DNA of 64,000 bases from Pseudomonadota bacterium. Its GTDB lineage: Bacteria > Pseudomonadota > Alphaproteobacteria > Rhodospirillales > Magnetospirillaceae. The stretch covers positions 39,191 to 103,190 of the forward strand of contig JAJXUO010000003.1 in NCBI GenBank assembly GCA_021782815.1. The letters run 5' to 3'. Below the pieces are notes generated by a model that saw only the letters and a list, made by a program, of their open reading frames with translations, ran no database searches and was not told where the DNA came from. Shown piece by piece: positions 29,164 through 40,051 of the stretch (positions within the stretch are counted from its first letter, which is position 1; the number at the start of each line of letters is the position of its first letter). The translations under genes and the position numbers were made by a program.

Positions 29164-30081
29164 ATGGCAAATATTCCTTCAGGAGTACACCCCTTGCCCC
29201 ATCCCTCCCAAACCCAAGGCTATGTGCTGGCCGTGCTGATCGTGGTGATCTGGAGCGGTTTCGTGCTGGTGGCCCGCATGGGCGGCGTCAGCCCCCTCAC
29301 CCCTTACGACGTGGCGGCCATCCGCCTGGGCACCGCCTTCCTCATCGTGCTGCCGCTGGCGCGGCGTTACGCCAGCCGCCCATTGTTCGCCCCGCGCCCC
29401 CTGGCCCTGGCCGCCACCGGCGGCCTGGGCTACACCCTGCTGGCCTTCGCCGGTTTCCATCTGGCCCCGGCCAGCCATGCCGCCGTGCTGCTCTCGGGCT
29501 TTCAACCCTTCGCCGTCACCCTGTTCTGCTGGCTGGTGCTGGGCGAACGCCCCTCGCCCCGGCGCCGTGTCGGCATCCTGCTGATCGCCGTCGGCGCCGC
29601 CCTGCTGGGGGCGCGCATCGTGCGGGACGGCGCTATAGATTGGCCGGGCGACCTGCTGTTCATCGGCGCCTCGCTGTGCCTGGCGTTTTATACCGTGCTG
29701 GCCCGGCATTGGCGCATCGGTCCCTGGCAGGTCACCGTCAATGTCGGGCTGCTGGCCGCCCTGGCCTATCTGCCGGTCTATCTGCTGCTGCTGCCCAAGG
29801 GGCTGGCGCGGGCCGGCTGGAGCGATATCGCCCTGCAGGCCGCCTATCAGGGGGTGCTGGCCGCCGTGCTGCAAACCGCCATCTATATGCGGGCGGTGCA
29901 GATCCTGGGCCCCAGCCGCATGAGCATGCTGGTGGCGCTGGTGCCGCCGCTGGCCGCCCTGGGCGCGGGGTTCATTCTGCACGAACCCCTGACCGCCACC
30001 ATTCTCGCCAGTCTGACGCTGGTATTCCTGGGCGTCGTCGTCGGAAATACGACGCCCCGTCTGATTCCCCAGGAGGCTTGA
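29164..30081 (+). CDS. EamA/DMT-family permease
   Basis: 305 residues with about ten hydrophobic segments and two EamA repeats (about 22-150 and 165-295). The first begins GYVLAVLIVVIWSGFVLVAR; the GERPSPRRRVGILLIAVGAAL junction is typical of the family. It probably exports a metabolite or amino acid. The tautomerase gene begins 2 bases after its stop, suggesting one transcript. Probably regulated by the divergent LysR protein. Confidence 0.9.
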   Translation: MANIPSGVHPLPHPSQTQGYVLAVLIVVIWSGFVLVARMGGVSPLTPYDVAAIRLGTAFLIVLPLARRYASRPLFAPRPLALAATGGLGYTLLAFAGFHLAPASHAAVLLSGFQPFAVTLFCWLVLGERPSPRRRVGILLIAVGAALLGARIVRDGAIDWPGDLLFIGASLCLAFYTVLARHWRIGPWQVTVNVGLLAALAYLPVYLLLLPKGLARAGWSDIALQAAYQGVLAAVLQTAIYMRAVQILGPSRMSMLVALVPPLAALGAGFILHEPLTATILASLTLVFLGVVVGNTTPRLIPQEA

Positions 30082-30083
30082 GC

Positions 30084-30287
30084 ATGCCCTACGTCAATAT
30101 CAAGATCACCCGCGAAGGCGCCACCGCCGAGCAGAAGGCCCGCCTGATCCAGGGCGCCACCCAGCTGCTGGTGGACGTGCTGGGCAAAAACCCCGCCACC
30201 ACCACCGTGGTGATCGACGAGGTGGATACCGACAACTGGGGCATCGGCGGCGAGGCGGTCAGCCAGCGCCGCAAGAAGGGACTTTAA
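30084..30287 (+). CDS. 4-oxalocrotonate tautomerase-family enzyme
   Basis: 67 residues including Met; removal of Met exposes the catalytic Pro-1 (MPYVNIKIT). The GIGGE motif near 53-57 is characteristic. The positions of Arg11 and Arg39 of classic 4-OT do not appear to be Arg here, so the substrate may differ from 2-hydroxymuconate. AGGAGG lies 7-10 bases before the start. It follows the EamA gene directly. Confidence 0.88.
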   Translation: MPYVNIKITREGATAEQKARLIQGATQLLVDVLGKNPATTTVVIDEVDTDNWGIGGEAVSQRRKKGL

Positions 30288-30294
30288 GACCACT

Positions 30295-30330
30295 CCCGGC
30301 CAGGAGGGGATTCCCCCCTGGCCGGGGTTT
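30295..30330. terminator. Shared terminator between tautomerase and ettA
   Basis: A long GC hairpin (CCCGGCCAGG... pairing with ...CCTGGCCGGG, 30295-30327) followed by TTT, between convergent genes. Confidence 0.7.
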
Positions 30331-30332
30331 CG

Positions 30333-32015
<1,683 letters not shown>

Positions 32016-32164
32016 GCTTCCTCCGAAAACTGTTGGCGCAGGTTTAGCCCAACCAGCCCCCCGGTGGCAATGCGGCGATTGCCCGCGGGGCTACGGGGCT
32101 ATTGTTCCCGCCGCGCCGGGCAGGCATGATCGCTGCCGGGCGTTGTTCGAGAAAGAGGGTCATC

Positions 32165-32848
32165 GTGCATCATCGTCCCCTGGCCGCCCTGCTGCTCTGC
32201 CTGGCGGTCCTGGCCCTCGCGCCGGCCCGGGCCCAGAGCCCCCGCGCCTTCGACGGCGTCGACCGCTCCCCCGTCGTCACCGGATCGCTGCTGGCCCTGA
32301 CCTGGATGCCGGAATTTTGCGGCGAACACTCCGCCAACGCCGCCGTGGCGGCGCGCTGCGCCCATCTGAACGAAGGCTTCGCTTTGCATGGCCTGTGGCC
32401 GCAAAGCGCCGATCCGCGCCCGCCCGCCTACTGCCATGCTGCCACCCCGGTGCCCGAGCCCCTGCGCCGCGCCTTGTTGCCGGTGCTGCCCAGCCCCTGG
32501 CTGATCCAGCATGAATGGGACCGGCACGGCACCTGCTCGGGCCTCGGCATGGGCGATTATTTTTCCCGCATCGCCGCCTGGGGCGGCCGCCTGCGCATGC
32601 CCGCCGCCCTGCGCCAGCCCCATGCCCCGCTGTCGGTGCCGCCGGCCCGGGTGAAGGCCTGGTTCGCCGAGGCCAATCCCGGCCTGACGCCCGGGATGAT
32701 GGCCCTGGTCTGCGTGGGCGGCAAACAGGAGGTGCGCGGCCTGCTGATCTGCCTCGACGCCGACGGAACCCACCCCCGCCCCTGCGCCGACCATCCGCGC
32801 GACCGCTGCGAAAGCGACAGCGTGCGCTTCCGCCCGCTGGACAACTGA
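32165..32848 (+). CDS. Secreted ribonuclease T2-family enzyme
   Basis: 227 residues from a GTG at 32165, chosen because it starts a good signal peptide (cleavage after ARA, about 22) and has AGAGGG upstream. An in-frame ATG at 32102 would bury that signal. Both catalytic segments are present: FALHGLWPQ (about 71-79) and HEWDRHGTC (116-124). Periplasmic or secreted RNA degradation, RNase I-like. Disulphide cysteines are visible in the C-terminal part. Confidence 0.9.
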   Translation: MHHRPLAALLLCLAVLALAPARAQSPRAFDGVDRSPVVTGSLLALTWMPEFCGEHSANAAVAARCAHLNEGFALHGLWPQSADPRPPAYCHAATPVPEPLRRALLPVLPSPWLIQHEWDRHGTCSGLGMGDYFSRIAAWGGRLRMPAALRQPHAPLSVPPARVKAWFAEANPGLTPGMMALVCVGGKQEVRGLLICLDADGTHPRPCADHPRDRCESDSVRFRPLDN

Positions 32849-32852
32849 CCTC

Positions 32853-32876
32853 CCGGGGATCGGACCCGATCCCCGG
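32853..32876. terminator. Stem-loop between RNase T2 gene and murA
   Basis: CCGGGGATCGG (32853-32863) pairs exactly with CCGATCCCCGG (32866-32876). It lies between convergent genes; no T-run on the plus strand. Its core GATCGGACCCGATC also occurs inside the element at 16166-16318. Confidence 0.5.
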
Positions 32877-32893
32877 ATCCAGGCTCTTGACGC

Positions 32894-34198
32894 TTATTCC
32901 GCCGGATCGTTGCTCTTGACCCGTTCGATCACCGCGCCGCAGGCCGCCAGCTTTTCCTCGACCCGCTCGTAGCCGCGATCGAGGTGGTAGACGCGGTTGA
33001 CCAGGGTTTCGCCATGGGCGGCCAAACCGGCCAGCACCAGCGACACCGAGGCGCGCAGATCGGTGGCCATCACCGGCGCCCCCGACAGCCGGGGCACGCC
33101 GCGCACGATGGCCGAGGAGCCGTGCACATTGATCCTGGCCCCCATGCGGCTCAATTCCGGCACATGCATGAAGCGGTTCTCGAAGATGGTTTCGGTGATC
33201 ATGCTGGCGCCCTCGGCGGTGGCCATCAGCGCCATCAGCTGGGCCTGCATGTCGGTGGGGAAGCCGGGATAGGGTTCGGTCATGATATCGACGCCGCGAA
33301 TGGGCTTGCGGTCGGCCCGCACGCGGAAACCGCGCTCGGTATCCTCGAACTCCACACCGGCCTCGGCCATGACCTTTTCCACCGACTGCATCAGATCGCG
33401 CCGGGCGCCGATCAGTTCGATATCGCCGCGGGTGATGGCCGCCGCCACCATATAGGTGCCGGTTTCGATGCGGTCGGGCAGCACGGCGTAGTCGCAGCCG
33501 TGCAGCCGCTCCACCCCGGTCACCCGCAGGGTGGGGGTGCCGATGCCTTCGATTTTGGCGCCCATGGCCTGCAGGCAATAGGCCAGATCGCTCACTTCCG
33601 GCTCGCGGGCGGCGTTGGTGATGACGGTTTCGCCCTCGGCCAGGGTGGCGGCCATCAGGATGTTCTCGGTGCCGCCCACCGTCACCTGCGGAAAGACCAC
33701 CGTGGCGCCCTTCAGGCGGCCGCCCGGCACGTCGGCAACGATATAGCCGCCGTCCACGTCGATGCGGGCGCCCATCTGTTCCAGCGCCTTCAGATGCAGG
33801 TCCACCGGCCGGGTGCCGATGGCGCAGCCGCCCGGCAGGCTGACGCGGGCCTGGCCGCAGCGGGCCAGCAGCGGCCCCAGCACCAGCACCGAGGCGCGCA
33901 TCTTGCGCACCAGATCGTAAGGCGCGGTGGTATTGGTGATCTCGGCCGCCGTCAGTTCCAGCACCCGGCCGCTGTGGCCGCCGTTGGGCGCCTGGCCGTT
34001 CAGCACCATGCCGACGCCGTGCTGGGCCAGCAGATTGGCCATGGTGGTGATATCCACCAGATGCGGCAGGTTCGACAGGCTCAGAGTCTCGCCGGTCAGA
34101 AGGCAGGCGGGCATGAGGGTGAGGGCGGCGTTCTTGGCGCCGCCGATGGGGATCACGCCCTTGAGGGGCGTGCCGCCAACGATGCGGATTTTATCCAT
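32894..34198 (-). CDS. murA: UDP-N-acetylglucosamine 1-carboxyvinyltransferase MurA
   Basis: 434 residues. First committed step of peptidoglycan synthesis (PEP to UDP-GlcNAc). The N-terminal [21 protein letters not shown] and the catalytic-loop [12 protein letters not shown], with the active-site Cys (fosfomycin target) present as Cys, are clear. The length is slightly above 420 but normal for alphaproteobacteria. dcd lies 15 bases upstream on the same strand. Confidence 0.97.
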   Translation of the reverse strand: MDKIRIVGGTPLKGVIPIGGAKNAALTLMPACLLTGETLSLSNLPHLVDITTMANLLAQHGVGMVLNGQAPNGGHSGRVLELTAAEITNTTAPYDLVRKMRASVLVLGPLLARCGQARVSLPGGCAIGTRPVDLHLKALEQMGARIDVDGGYIVADVPGGRLKGATVVFPQVTVGGTENILMAATLAEGETVITNAAREPEVSDLAYCLQAMGAKIEGIGTPTLRVTGVERLHGCDYAVLPDRIETGTYMVAAAITRGDIELIGARRDLMQSVEKVMAEAGVEFEDTERGFRVRADRKPIRGVDIMTEPYPGFPTDMQAQLMALMATAEGASMITETIFENRFMHVPELSRMGARINVHGSSAIVRGVPRLSGAPVMATDLRASVSLVLAGLAAHGETLVNRVYHLDRGYERVEEKLAACGAVIERVKSNDPAE

Positions 34199-34213
34199 GA
34201 AGGGAAAGCGTCC

Positions 34214-34768
34214 TTAAAGACGGGGCAGGGTCACGCCGCGTTGGGCCTGATACTTGCCCGAGCGGTCGGCATAGGAGGTTTCGCAGCAGCTGTCCCCTTT
34301 CAGGAAGATGAACTGGCAGGCGCCCTCATTGGCGTAGATCTTGGCCGGCAGCGGCGTGGTGTTGGAAAATTCCAGCGTCACATGGCCTTCCCATTCCGGT
34401 TCCAGCGGCGTGACGTTGACGATGATGCCGCAGCGGGCGTAGGTGGACTTGCCCAGGCAGATCACCAGGGTATCGCGCGGGATGCGGAAATATTCCACCG
34501 TGCGGGCCAGGGCGAAGCTGTTGGGGGGAATGACGCAGACATCGGTTTCGCGGTCGACGAAGCTCTTGTCGGAGAAGGCCTTGGGATCGACCACGGCGGA
34601 ATCGACGTTGGTGAAGATCTTGAATTCCCGCGACACCCGCGCATCATACCCATAGGACGACAGCCCGTAGGAAATGACGCCGTCGCGCTGAAGCTTTTCG
34701 GTGAAGGGCTCGATCATGCCGTGGTTGACGGCCATGTCGCGGATCCACAGGTCTGGCATCACGGGCAT
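34214..34768 (-). CDS. dcd: dCTP deaminase
   Basis: 184 residues from the ATG at 34768, giving [22 protein letters not shown], which matches the usual N-terminus; GGAG lies upstream. It converts dCTP to dUTP for thymidylate synthesis. [11 protein letters not shown] and [23 protein letters not shown] carry the active-site residues. Probably cotranscribed with murA. Confidence 0.96.
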   Translation of the reverse strand: MPVMPDLWIRDMAVNHGMIEPFTEKLQRDGVISYGLSSYGYDARVSREFKIFTNVDSAVVDPKAFSDKSFVDRETDVCVIPPNSFALARTVEYFRIPRDTLVICLGKSTYARCGIIVNVTPLEPEWEGHVTLEFSNTTPLPAKIYANEGACQFIFLKGDSCCETSYADRSGKYQAQRGVTLPRL

Positions 34769-34830
34769 AAAAAAAACTCCACGAGAATCTGAAACATCTT
34801 GTAGCGCAGCTTCTTCCGCCACCACAAGAC

Positions 34831-35001
34831 TTAGTCTGAATCGGCCCGAGGCTCCGGGTCCGCCACCGTGTCGTCGGCCCGGGCGCGGGCCTGGCTTTTG
34901 CGGCGCAGCAGGTTGGCGCGCAGGGCCTCGGCCAGGCGCTTTTCCTTCTCTTCCTGCTCGCGCCGCGCCTTGTCGGTCAGGCGCGTCTGCTGCTCGGCCA
35001 T
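34831..35001 (-). CDS. Small conserved charged protein (56 aa)
   Basis: [19 protein letters not shown]... is a short helical, Lys/Arg/Glu-rich protein with an Asp/Glu tail. GAGGAGG is well placed upstream of the ATG at 35001. I recall similar small proteins next to other alphaproteobacterial dcd/tRNA loci, but no function is known. It lies between dcd and tRNA-Thr, on the strand of dcd. Confidence 0.75.
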   Translation of the reverse strand: MAEQQTRLTDKARREQEEKEKRLAEALRANLLRRKSQARARADDTVADPEPRADSD

Positions 35002-35177
35002 GGGCCCCTCCTCGAAGACGGCGAAAAACTGCCGCTTTTTGCCCCGGCGGCGCGGCGGGGTCAAGAGAGGGCGCGCAAAAAATGCAAAAAGGCCCTTGCA
35101 TCCCCCCAACCCCTGTGGCATATGAAGCGCCTCTTCGCCGCTGCCACACCCCACGGCAGCTTGAAAACGGCGGAATT

Positions 35178-35252
35178 GCTGGCGTAGCTCAGGGGTAGAG
35201 CACGTCCTTGGTAAGGACGGGGTCGGAGGTTCGATTCCTCTCGCCAGCACCA
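35178..35252 (+). tRNA. tRNA-Thr (anticodon GGU)
   Basis: A 75-nt cloverleaf with encoded CCA: acceptor GCTGGCG/CGCCAGC, D arm GCTC..GAGC, anticodon stem CGTCC/GGACG with loop TTGGTAA (anticodon GGT), T arm GGAGG TTCGATT CCTCT. It reads ACC/ACU codons. Confidence 0.96.
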
Positions 35253-35254
35253 TC

Positions 35255-35291
35255 GAAGCCCCCAGGGAAACCTGGGGGCTTCGTCCGTTTT
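35255..35291 (+). terminator. Terminator after tRNA-Thr
   Basis: GAAGCCCCCAGG (35255-35266), GAAA tetraloop, CCTGGGGGCTTC (35271-35282), then GTCCGTTTT. Confidence 0.85.
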
Positions 35292-35348
35292 GGGGAACCG
35301 CTCCCCCGCCGAAGACGCCTTGCCAGGCCCCTGCCCGATACGGACCGC

Positions 35349-36245
35349 CTATTCCATCTCGCTGGTGAAGCGGTCGCACAGGAAGGTGATGAACACCCGC
35401 AGCTTGGCCGACATGTGCCGCCCCGGCAAATAGAGCAGCCGCACCGGAATTTCCGGGGCGCGGAAATCCTTCAGCACATGCACCAGTTTGCCGGTGCGCA
35501 ATTCCTCCGACACATAATAACTGGGCTGCAGGGTCAGGCCGTAGCCGCGCAGGGTGGCGGCCAGCTGCGCCGCCGGGCTGTTGGTGCGGATGCCGCCGCC
35601 CGGCTTGACCTCGATGCGCTGCTGGTCGGGGCCGAGAAAGGCCCATTCCCGCGCCAGCCCCGGCACCACCGGCAGGATGCAATTGTGATTTTCCAACTCT
35701 TTCGGGTGGGTCGGCTCGCCGCGCCGGGCCAGATAGTCGGGGGTGGAACAGATAATGGTGCTGAACCGGGTCAGACGGCGGGTGAGATAGCTGGAATCCG
35801 GGCTATCCCCCATATGGACGGCCAGATCGAAGCCTTCTTCGATCAGATCGACCGTTCGGTCGGTCAGGATCAGCTCCACCGTGACGTCGGGATATACTTC
35901 AGCGAAATCAACCAGGGCGGGAGCGATCCGCGCCGCGCCGAAGGTGGGTGGGGCGCTGACCCGCACCAACCCGCGTGGACTGGTATGCATATGACTGGTC
36001 ATATGCTCCAGCTCGTCCAGCTCGGTCAGCAGCGGCGCGCAGCGCTCGTAAAAGAAGGCCCCCACATCGGTCAGGCTGACCCGGCGGGTGGTGCGATTCA
36101 GAAGCTTCACCCCCAGCTGGTCCTCCAGCTCGCGCACATGTTTGCTGACCATGGTGGCCGACAGCCGCAGCTGCTGCGCCGCCGCCGAGAAACTGCCGGT
36201 TTCCACCACCCGGGCAAAGGCGCTCATCTTGGCAAGCCGGTCCAT
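35349..36245 (-). CDS. LysR-type transcriptional regulator of AaeXAB-like efflux operon
   Basis: 298 residues with an HTH (about 1-60, FARVVETGSFSAAAQQLRLSATMVSKHV) and an effector domain of the large CrgA/AaeR-like subgroup. It is divergent from an operon resembling E. coli aaeXAB, which is regulated by LysR-type AaeR in response to aromatic carboxylic acids. A T-N11-A dyad (36273-36287) lies between them. Confidence 0.9.
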   Translation of the reverse strand: MDRLAKMSAFARVVETGSFSAAAQQLRLSATMVSKHVRELEDQLGVKLLNRTTRRVSLTDVGAFFYERCAPLLTELDELEHMTSHMHTSPRGLVRVSAPPTFGAARIAPALVDFAEVYPDVTVELILTDRTVDLIEEGFDLAVHMGDSPDSSYLTRRLTRFSTIICSTPDYLARRGEPTHPKELENHNCILPVVPGLAREWAFLGPDQQRIEVKPGGGIRTNSPAAQLAATLRGYGLTLQPSYYVSEELRTGKLVHVLKDFRAPEIPVRLLYLPGRHMSAKLRVFITFLCDRFTSEME

Positions 36246-36272
36246 GGCCCCCTCATTATCAACTTATGGAGC

Positions 36273-36287
36273 ATAATTTAAGATTAT
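36273..36287. promoter_or_regulatory. Candidate LysR box upstream of efflux operon
   Basis: ATAAT-TTAAG-ATTAT, a 5-bp dyad fitting T-N11-A (T36274, A36286). AT-rich and placed about 30 bases from the LysR start and 100 from the operon. Confidence 0.55.
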
Positions 36288-36383
36288 TAAGAGATATTAT
36301 CAACACCCCTCGATTTCGGCATAGTCTCCTCCAACAGGCCTGGATCTTTCTTCCTATTTCGTGTTTCAAAGGTTCCCCCCATT

Positions 36384-36710
36384 ATGAAGCTCCTCACCAC
36401 CCTTTCGCTGACCGCCCTGGCGCTGACCTGCGCCATCGGCGGCGCCCAGGCCACCGAATTGTTCAGCAGCACTCCGGAAGTCCATGTCGCTCTCCCCCTG
36501 GGCGCCAATCAGGGACAACTGGCCTCGCTGCTGAGCAAGCAGGGCTACGACGGCATTCATTTGAGCGCCGTCGCGGCCACCCCTGCCAACCCGCACCCCG
36601 AAACCAACGCCAGCCTCACGGCGCATCCCGAGCAGACCCCTCTCCGGCTGGGATGGAACGGCGTTGCCAGCAAGAACGGACAGCAGGTGCAGGTGTATGT
36701 CGACAACTAA
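36384..36710 (+). CDS. Small secreted protein, PepSY-like
   Basis: 108 residues with a clear signal peptide (cleavage after AQA, about 23). The mature part resembles small periplasmic PepSY/YpeB-like domains: a LLSKQGYDGIHLS helix-strand and a closing WNGVASKNGQQVQVYVDN strand. It is the first gene of the efflux operon and its last 14 bases overlap the start of the FUSC pump gene, so translation is probably coupled. Its role is unknown. Confidence 0.75.
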   Translation: MKLLTTLSLTALALTCAIGGAQATELFSSTPEVHVALPLGANQGQLASLLSKQGYDGIHLSAVAATPANPHPETNASLTAHPEQTPLRLGWNGVASKNGQQVQVYVDN

Positions 36711-38922
36711 ACCGCCCCTCCTCCCGGCGGTCCTGTTATCCCTCATACGCTTGGATGGGCCGGGTTTTCCCGGCCCATTGCGCGTTTTCAAAGACCGCCT
36801 GCTGCCCTGGCTCGGGCTGGCGGCGCCGGCCTCGTCGTGGCTGTTCGCCCTGCGTACCGCCCTGGCGGCGGTGCTGGCCCTGTATCTGGCCTTCGCCCTG
36901 CAGTTGGACAACGCCTTTTCCGCCGCCACCACGGTGATGATCGTGGCCAATCCCATGCACGGCCTGGTCTGGGGCAAGATGATCAACCGCGCCCTGGGCA
37001 CCCTGCTGGGCGGCCTGGCCGCCCTGGCCCTCACCGCCGCCTTCGGCCAATCGCCCGCGCTGTTCCTGGCCGCCTTCGGCCTGTGGATGGGATTTTGCAC
37101 CGCCGCCTCCACCCTGCTGCGCAGTTTCCGCTCTTATGGCGCCGTGCTGGCCGGCTATACCGTGGGGCTGATCGCCTTTCCCCATCTGCCCGCCCACCCC
37201 GACCAGATTTTCACCCTGGTCACCGGCCGCGTTTCGGCGGTGCTGCTGGGCATCGCCTGTTCCACCCTGGTCAGTTCGCTGTTTTCCAGCCGCAACGGCG
37301 TGCAGATGCTGGAAGACCGCCTGCGCGCCCTGCTGGCCGAACTGCTGGACCGCATGCAAAGCGCCTTCACCCTCGCCCCCCAGGCGGCGCCCTCGCAGGC
37401 CGAACGCCTGGAACGCGGCCGCCTGCGCCATCAGATCCGCAACGCCGTCATGGCTCTGGACGGACTGGTGGAATGCGCCGCCGCCGAGGGCACCCGCGCC
37501 GCCGGGGTGATCGAGGCCCAGCGCGCCTCGGTGGCGGCGCTCTCCGCCGCCCTGACCACCCTGGCCGGGGTGGAGGACGCCGTCCTGGCCCTGAACGCCG
37601 AACCGGACGCGCCGGTGCGCGCCCACCTTGCCGCCTTGAGCGCCCACCTTCCCGCCCTGGCCGAGGCCCTGCGCCACACCCCCGCCGACCGGCTGCCCGC
37701 CGCCATCGCCCAGGCCCGAACCGCGCTGGCCGCCGTCCGCGCCCCCCTGGAGGACGGCCTGCGCGAAAACGCCGTGGGCACCAATGCCTCCGGCCGCCCG
37801 GTGGCCGATTTCGCCCGCCTGCGGCTATTGGGGCAAAGCGCCGCGTTGTTCGATGACCTCGATATCGCCCTCCAGGGCCTGACCGGCCTGCTGCTGGGCC
37901 ATGTGCCCGGAACCGGGGCCGAGCGGACGGGCTTTCATCTGGAATGGCGCTGGTCGGGCATCAACGGCCTGCGCGCCGCCGTCGCCACCTGGCTGGCCTC
38001 GTGGTTATGGATCGTCACCGCCTGGCCCTCGGGCGGCATGATGGTGGGCGGCGTGGTGCCGAACGTGGGACTGCTGTCGCTGCGCGACCGCCCCGATCTC
38101 GACGCCCTGCAACTGGCCAAGGGCATCACCCTGGCCATGGCGACCGGGTTCCTCTATCTGCTGTTCGTGCTGCCCTGGCTCGACGGCTTTCCCATGCTGG
38201 CCATGGCCCTGGTCCCGCCGCTGATGTGGGGCGTGCTGCAAACCGTCAACCCGCGCCGCACCTTCATCGGCGTCGGCTTCCTGGTGTTTTTCATCACCCT
38301 TTTGGGGCCGCGCAACCCCATGTCTTATGATGTGATGTCCTATCTTAATATCGGGCTGGCCACGGTGTGCTCGGCGGTGATCGCCGCCCTGGTGCACCGG
38401 GTGGTGCTGCCGGTTTCCCCCACCGCCCATATCCGCGGACTGTTAAATGTGATGCGCGCCGATCTGGAACGGCTGGCCCGGCCGCGCCTGGCCCTGGCCG
38501 GCAGTTGGGCCGGAAGTTGGGAAAGCCGCATGAACGACCGCCTGCTGAAGCTGGCCGCGCGCGCCCGCGCCGCCGAACTGCCCCCGGCGCCGCTGCTGCC
38601 CAACGCCCACGGCGCCCTGCGCCTGGGCCGCGAAATCCTGCGGCTGCGGCGGATGACCGACGATCCCCGCTTCCCCGATCATCGCGCCGGCGCCGTGGTG
38701 CTGCACGCCCTGGCCCCGGCCCTGGCGGGAGCCTCGCCGCGCCCGGCCGTGCGCGCCTGCCGTCTGGCGGCGCGGCGGCTGGAGCGGCTGGCCCACGCCG
38801 CCGAAACCGGTGCCGCCGATCAGCGCGCCGCCTTGCGCAGCGCCGCCGCCTCCCTGGTGGAGATCGCCCTGCTGCTGGGCCGCCACCGCCGTTTCTTCCG
38901 CTCCGAGGCCGCCCAATGCTGA
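36697..38922 (+). CDS. FUSC-family inner-membrane efflux protein (AaeB-like)
   Basis: 741 residues from the ATG at 36697. Two sets of about five to six membrane spans (about 45-205 and 425-575) flank a soluble middle domain, the fusaric-acid-resistance/AaeB layout (WLFALRTALAAVLALYLAFALQLD near 40-65). It should export aromatic carboxylic acids together with the membrane-fusion protein at 39113. A start further upstream (36664) lies within the previous gene and is less likely. Confidence 0.9.
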   Translation: MSTTKPPLLPAVLLSLIRLDGPGFPGPLRVFKDRLLPWLGLAAPASSWLFALRTALAAVLALYLAFALQLDNAFSAATTVMIVANPMHGLVWGKMINRALGTLLGGLAALALTAAFGQSPALFLAAFGLWMGFCTAASTLLRSFRSYGAVLAGYTVGLIAFPHLPAHPDQIFTLVTGRVSAVLLGIACSTLVSSLFSSRNGVQMLEDRLRALLAELLDRMQSAFTLAPQAAPSQAERLERGRLRHQIRNAVMALDGLVECAAAEGTRAAGVIEAQRASVAALSAALTTLAGVEDAVLALNAEPDAPVRAHLAALSAHLPALAEALRHTPADRLPAAIAQARTALAAVRAPLEDGLRENAVGTNASGRPVADFARLRLLGQSAALFDDLDIALQGLTGLLLGHVPGTGAERTGFHLEWRWSGINGLRAAVATWLASWLWIVTAWPSGGMMVGGVVPNVGLLSLRDRPDLDALQLAKGITLAMATGFLYLLFVLPWLDGFPMLAMALVPPLMWGVLQTVNPRRTFIGVGFLVFFITLLGPRNPMSYDVMSYLNIGLATVCSAVIAALVHRVVLPVSPTAHIRGLLNVMRADLERLARPRLALAGSWAGSWESRMNDRLLKLAARARAAELPPAPLLPNAHGALRLGREILRLRRMTDDPRFPDHRAGAVVLHALAPALAGASPRPAVRACRLAARRLERLAHAAETGAADQRAALRSAAASLVEIALLLGRHRRFFRSEAAQC

Positions 38923-39116
38923 CCGAAATCAACCTTGGCGGCATTTACGTCGCCACCTTCGCCTGGCATCTGGCGCTGGCCCTGCCCGCGTTCTTCGCCT
39001 TGCGCTGGCTGCTGACCCGCTTAAGCCTGCTGCCGCGCCTGTGGTATCTGGCCTTGGGCGAGGTGGCCCTGTTCGTGCTTGTCCTGTTTCTGACCTTCCC
39101 CCTGGTGCCGCGATGA
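38916..39116 (+). CDS. DUF1656 membrane protein (AaeX-like)
   Basis: 66 residues with two membrane spans and the characteristic EINLGGIYV start. AaeX-type proteins always accompany AaeA/AaeB pumps; their own role is not defined. It overlaps the FUSC gene by 7 bases and the next gene by 4 (ATGA). Confidence 0.92.
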   Translation: MLTEINLGGIYVATFAWHLALALPAFFALRWLLTRLSLLPRLWYLALGEVALFVLVLFLTFPLVPR

Positions 39117-40051
39117 AAGCTTTTCTCCTCTCCTTCCTGCGTGTGGCCGTCACCCTGGCGCTGGCGGCGGCGGCGGCCGTGGCGGGCCTCGGCCTGTGGC
39201 GCCATTATATGGACGCCCCCTGGACCCGCGACGGCCGCGTGCGCGCCGAAGTGGTGGCCATCGCCCCGGAAGTGGCCGGGACCGTGGTGCGCGTGGCGGT
39301 GCACGACAACCAGTTCGTCCACAAGGGCGATCTGCTGTTCCAGATCGACCCCAGCCGCTACCGGCTGGCGGTGGCCGAGGCCCAGGCCACGGTGGAACAA
39401 CGCCGTCAGGATCTGTTGCTGAAACAGGCCGACGCCCGCCGCCGCGCCGGCATGGCCGGCGTGGTTTCGGCCGAGGATATCGACCGCCACCGCAGCACCT
39501 CGGCGGTGGCCGCCGCCGCCCTGCAAAGCGCCGAGGCGGCGCTCGATCTGGCCCGGCTCAATCTGGACCGCACCAGCCTGGTTTCGCCGGTGAACGGCTA
39601 TGTCACCAACGCCCGCCTGCGGGTGGGCGACTATGCCCAGACCGGTGCCGCCCGCCTGTCGGTGATCGACGCCGACTCCTTCTGGGTCACCGGCTATTTC
39701 GAGGAAACCCGGCTGGCCCGCGTGCATGTGAACGATCCGGCCCGCATGCGCCTGATGGGCTACAAGACGCCGCTGGAAGGCCATGTGGACAGCATCGGCC
39801 GCGGCATTTCCGACAGCAACGGCCGCGCCGATCCGCAAGGCCTGCCCGACGTCAATCCGGTCTTCACCTGGGTGCGGCTGGCCCAGCGCATTCCCGTGCG
39901 CCTGCACATCGATCGCGTGCCGCCCGGCGTCCTGCTGGCGGCGGGGATGACCTGCACCGTGGCGGTGGGGCCCGAACGCGATCTGGGCGGCAGCTACGCC
40001 GCCCGCCTGCGCGGCCTGCTGCGCGACGCCCTGGACGGAGAGAGCCTGTGA
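39113..40051 (+). CDS. HlyD-family membrane-fusion protein (AaeA-like)
   Basis: 312 residues with an N-terminal membrane anchor (about 8-28) and the family start WTRDGRVRAEVVAIAPEVAG. A biotinyl-lipoyl half-motif pair (DNQFVHKGDLLFQIDP and LVSPVNGYVTN) flanks a short coiled-coil hairpin. It links the FUSC pump to the outer-membrane factor encoded next. Its start overlaps the previous stop (ATGA). Confidence 0.93.
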   Translation: MKAFLLSFLRVAVTLALAAAAAVAGLGLWRHYMDAPWTRDGRVRAEVVAIAPEVAGTVVRVAVHDNQFVHKGDLLFQIDPSRYRLAVAEAQATVEQRRQDLLLKQADARRRAGMAGVVSAEDIDRHRSTSAVAAAALQSAEAALDLARLNLDRTSLVSPVNGYVTNARLRVGDYAQTGAARLSVIDADSFWVTGYFEETRLARVHVNDPARMRLMGYKTPLEGHVDSIGRGISDSNGRADPQGLPDVNPVFTWVRLAQRIPVRLHIDRVPPGVLLAAGMTCTVAVGPERDLGGSYAARLRGLLRDALDGESL

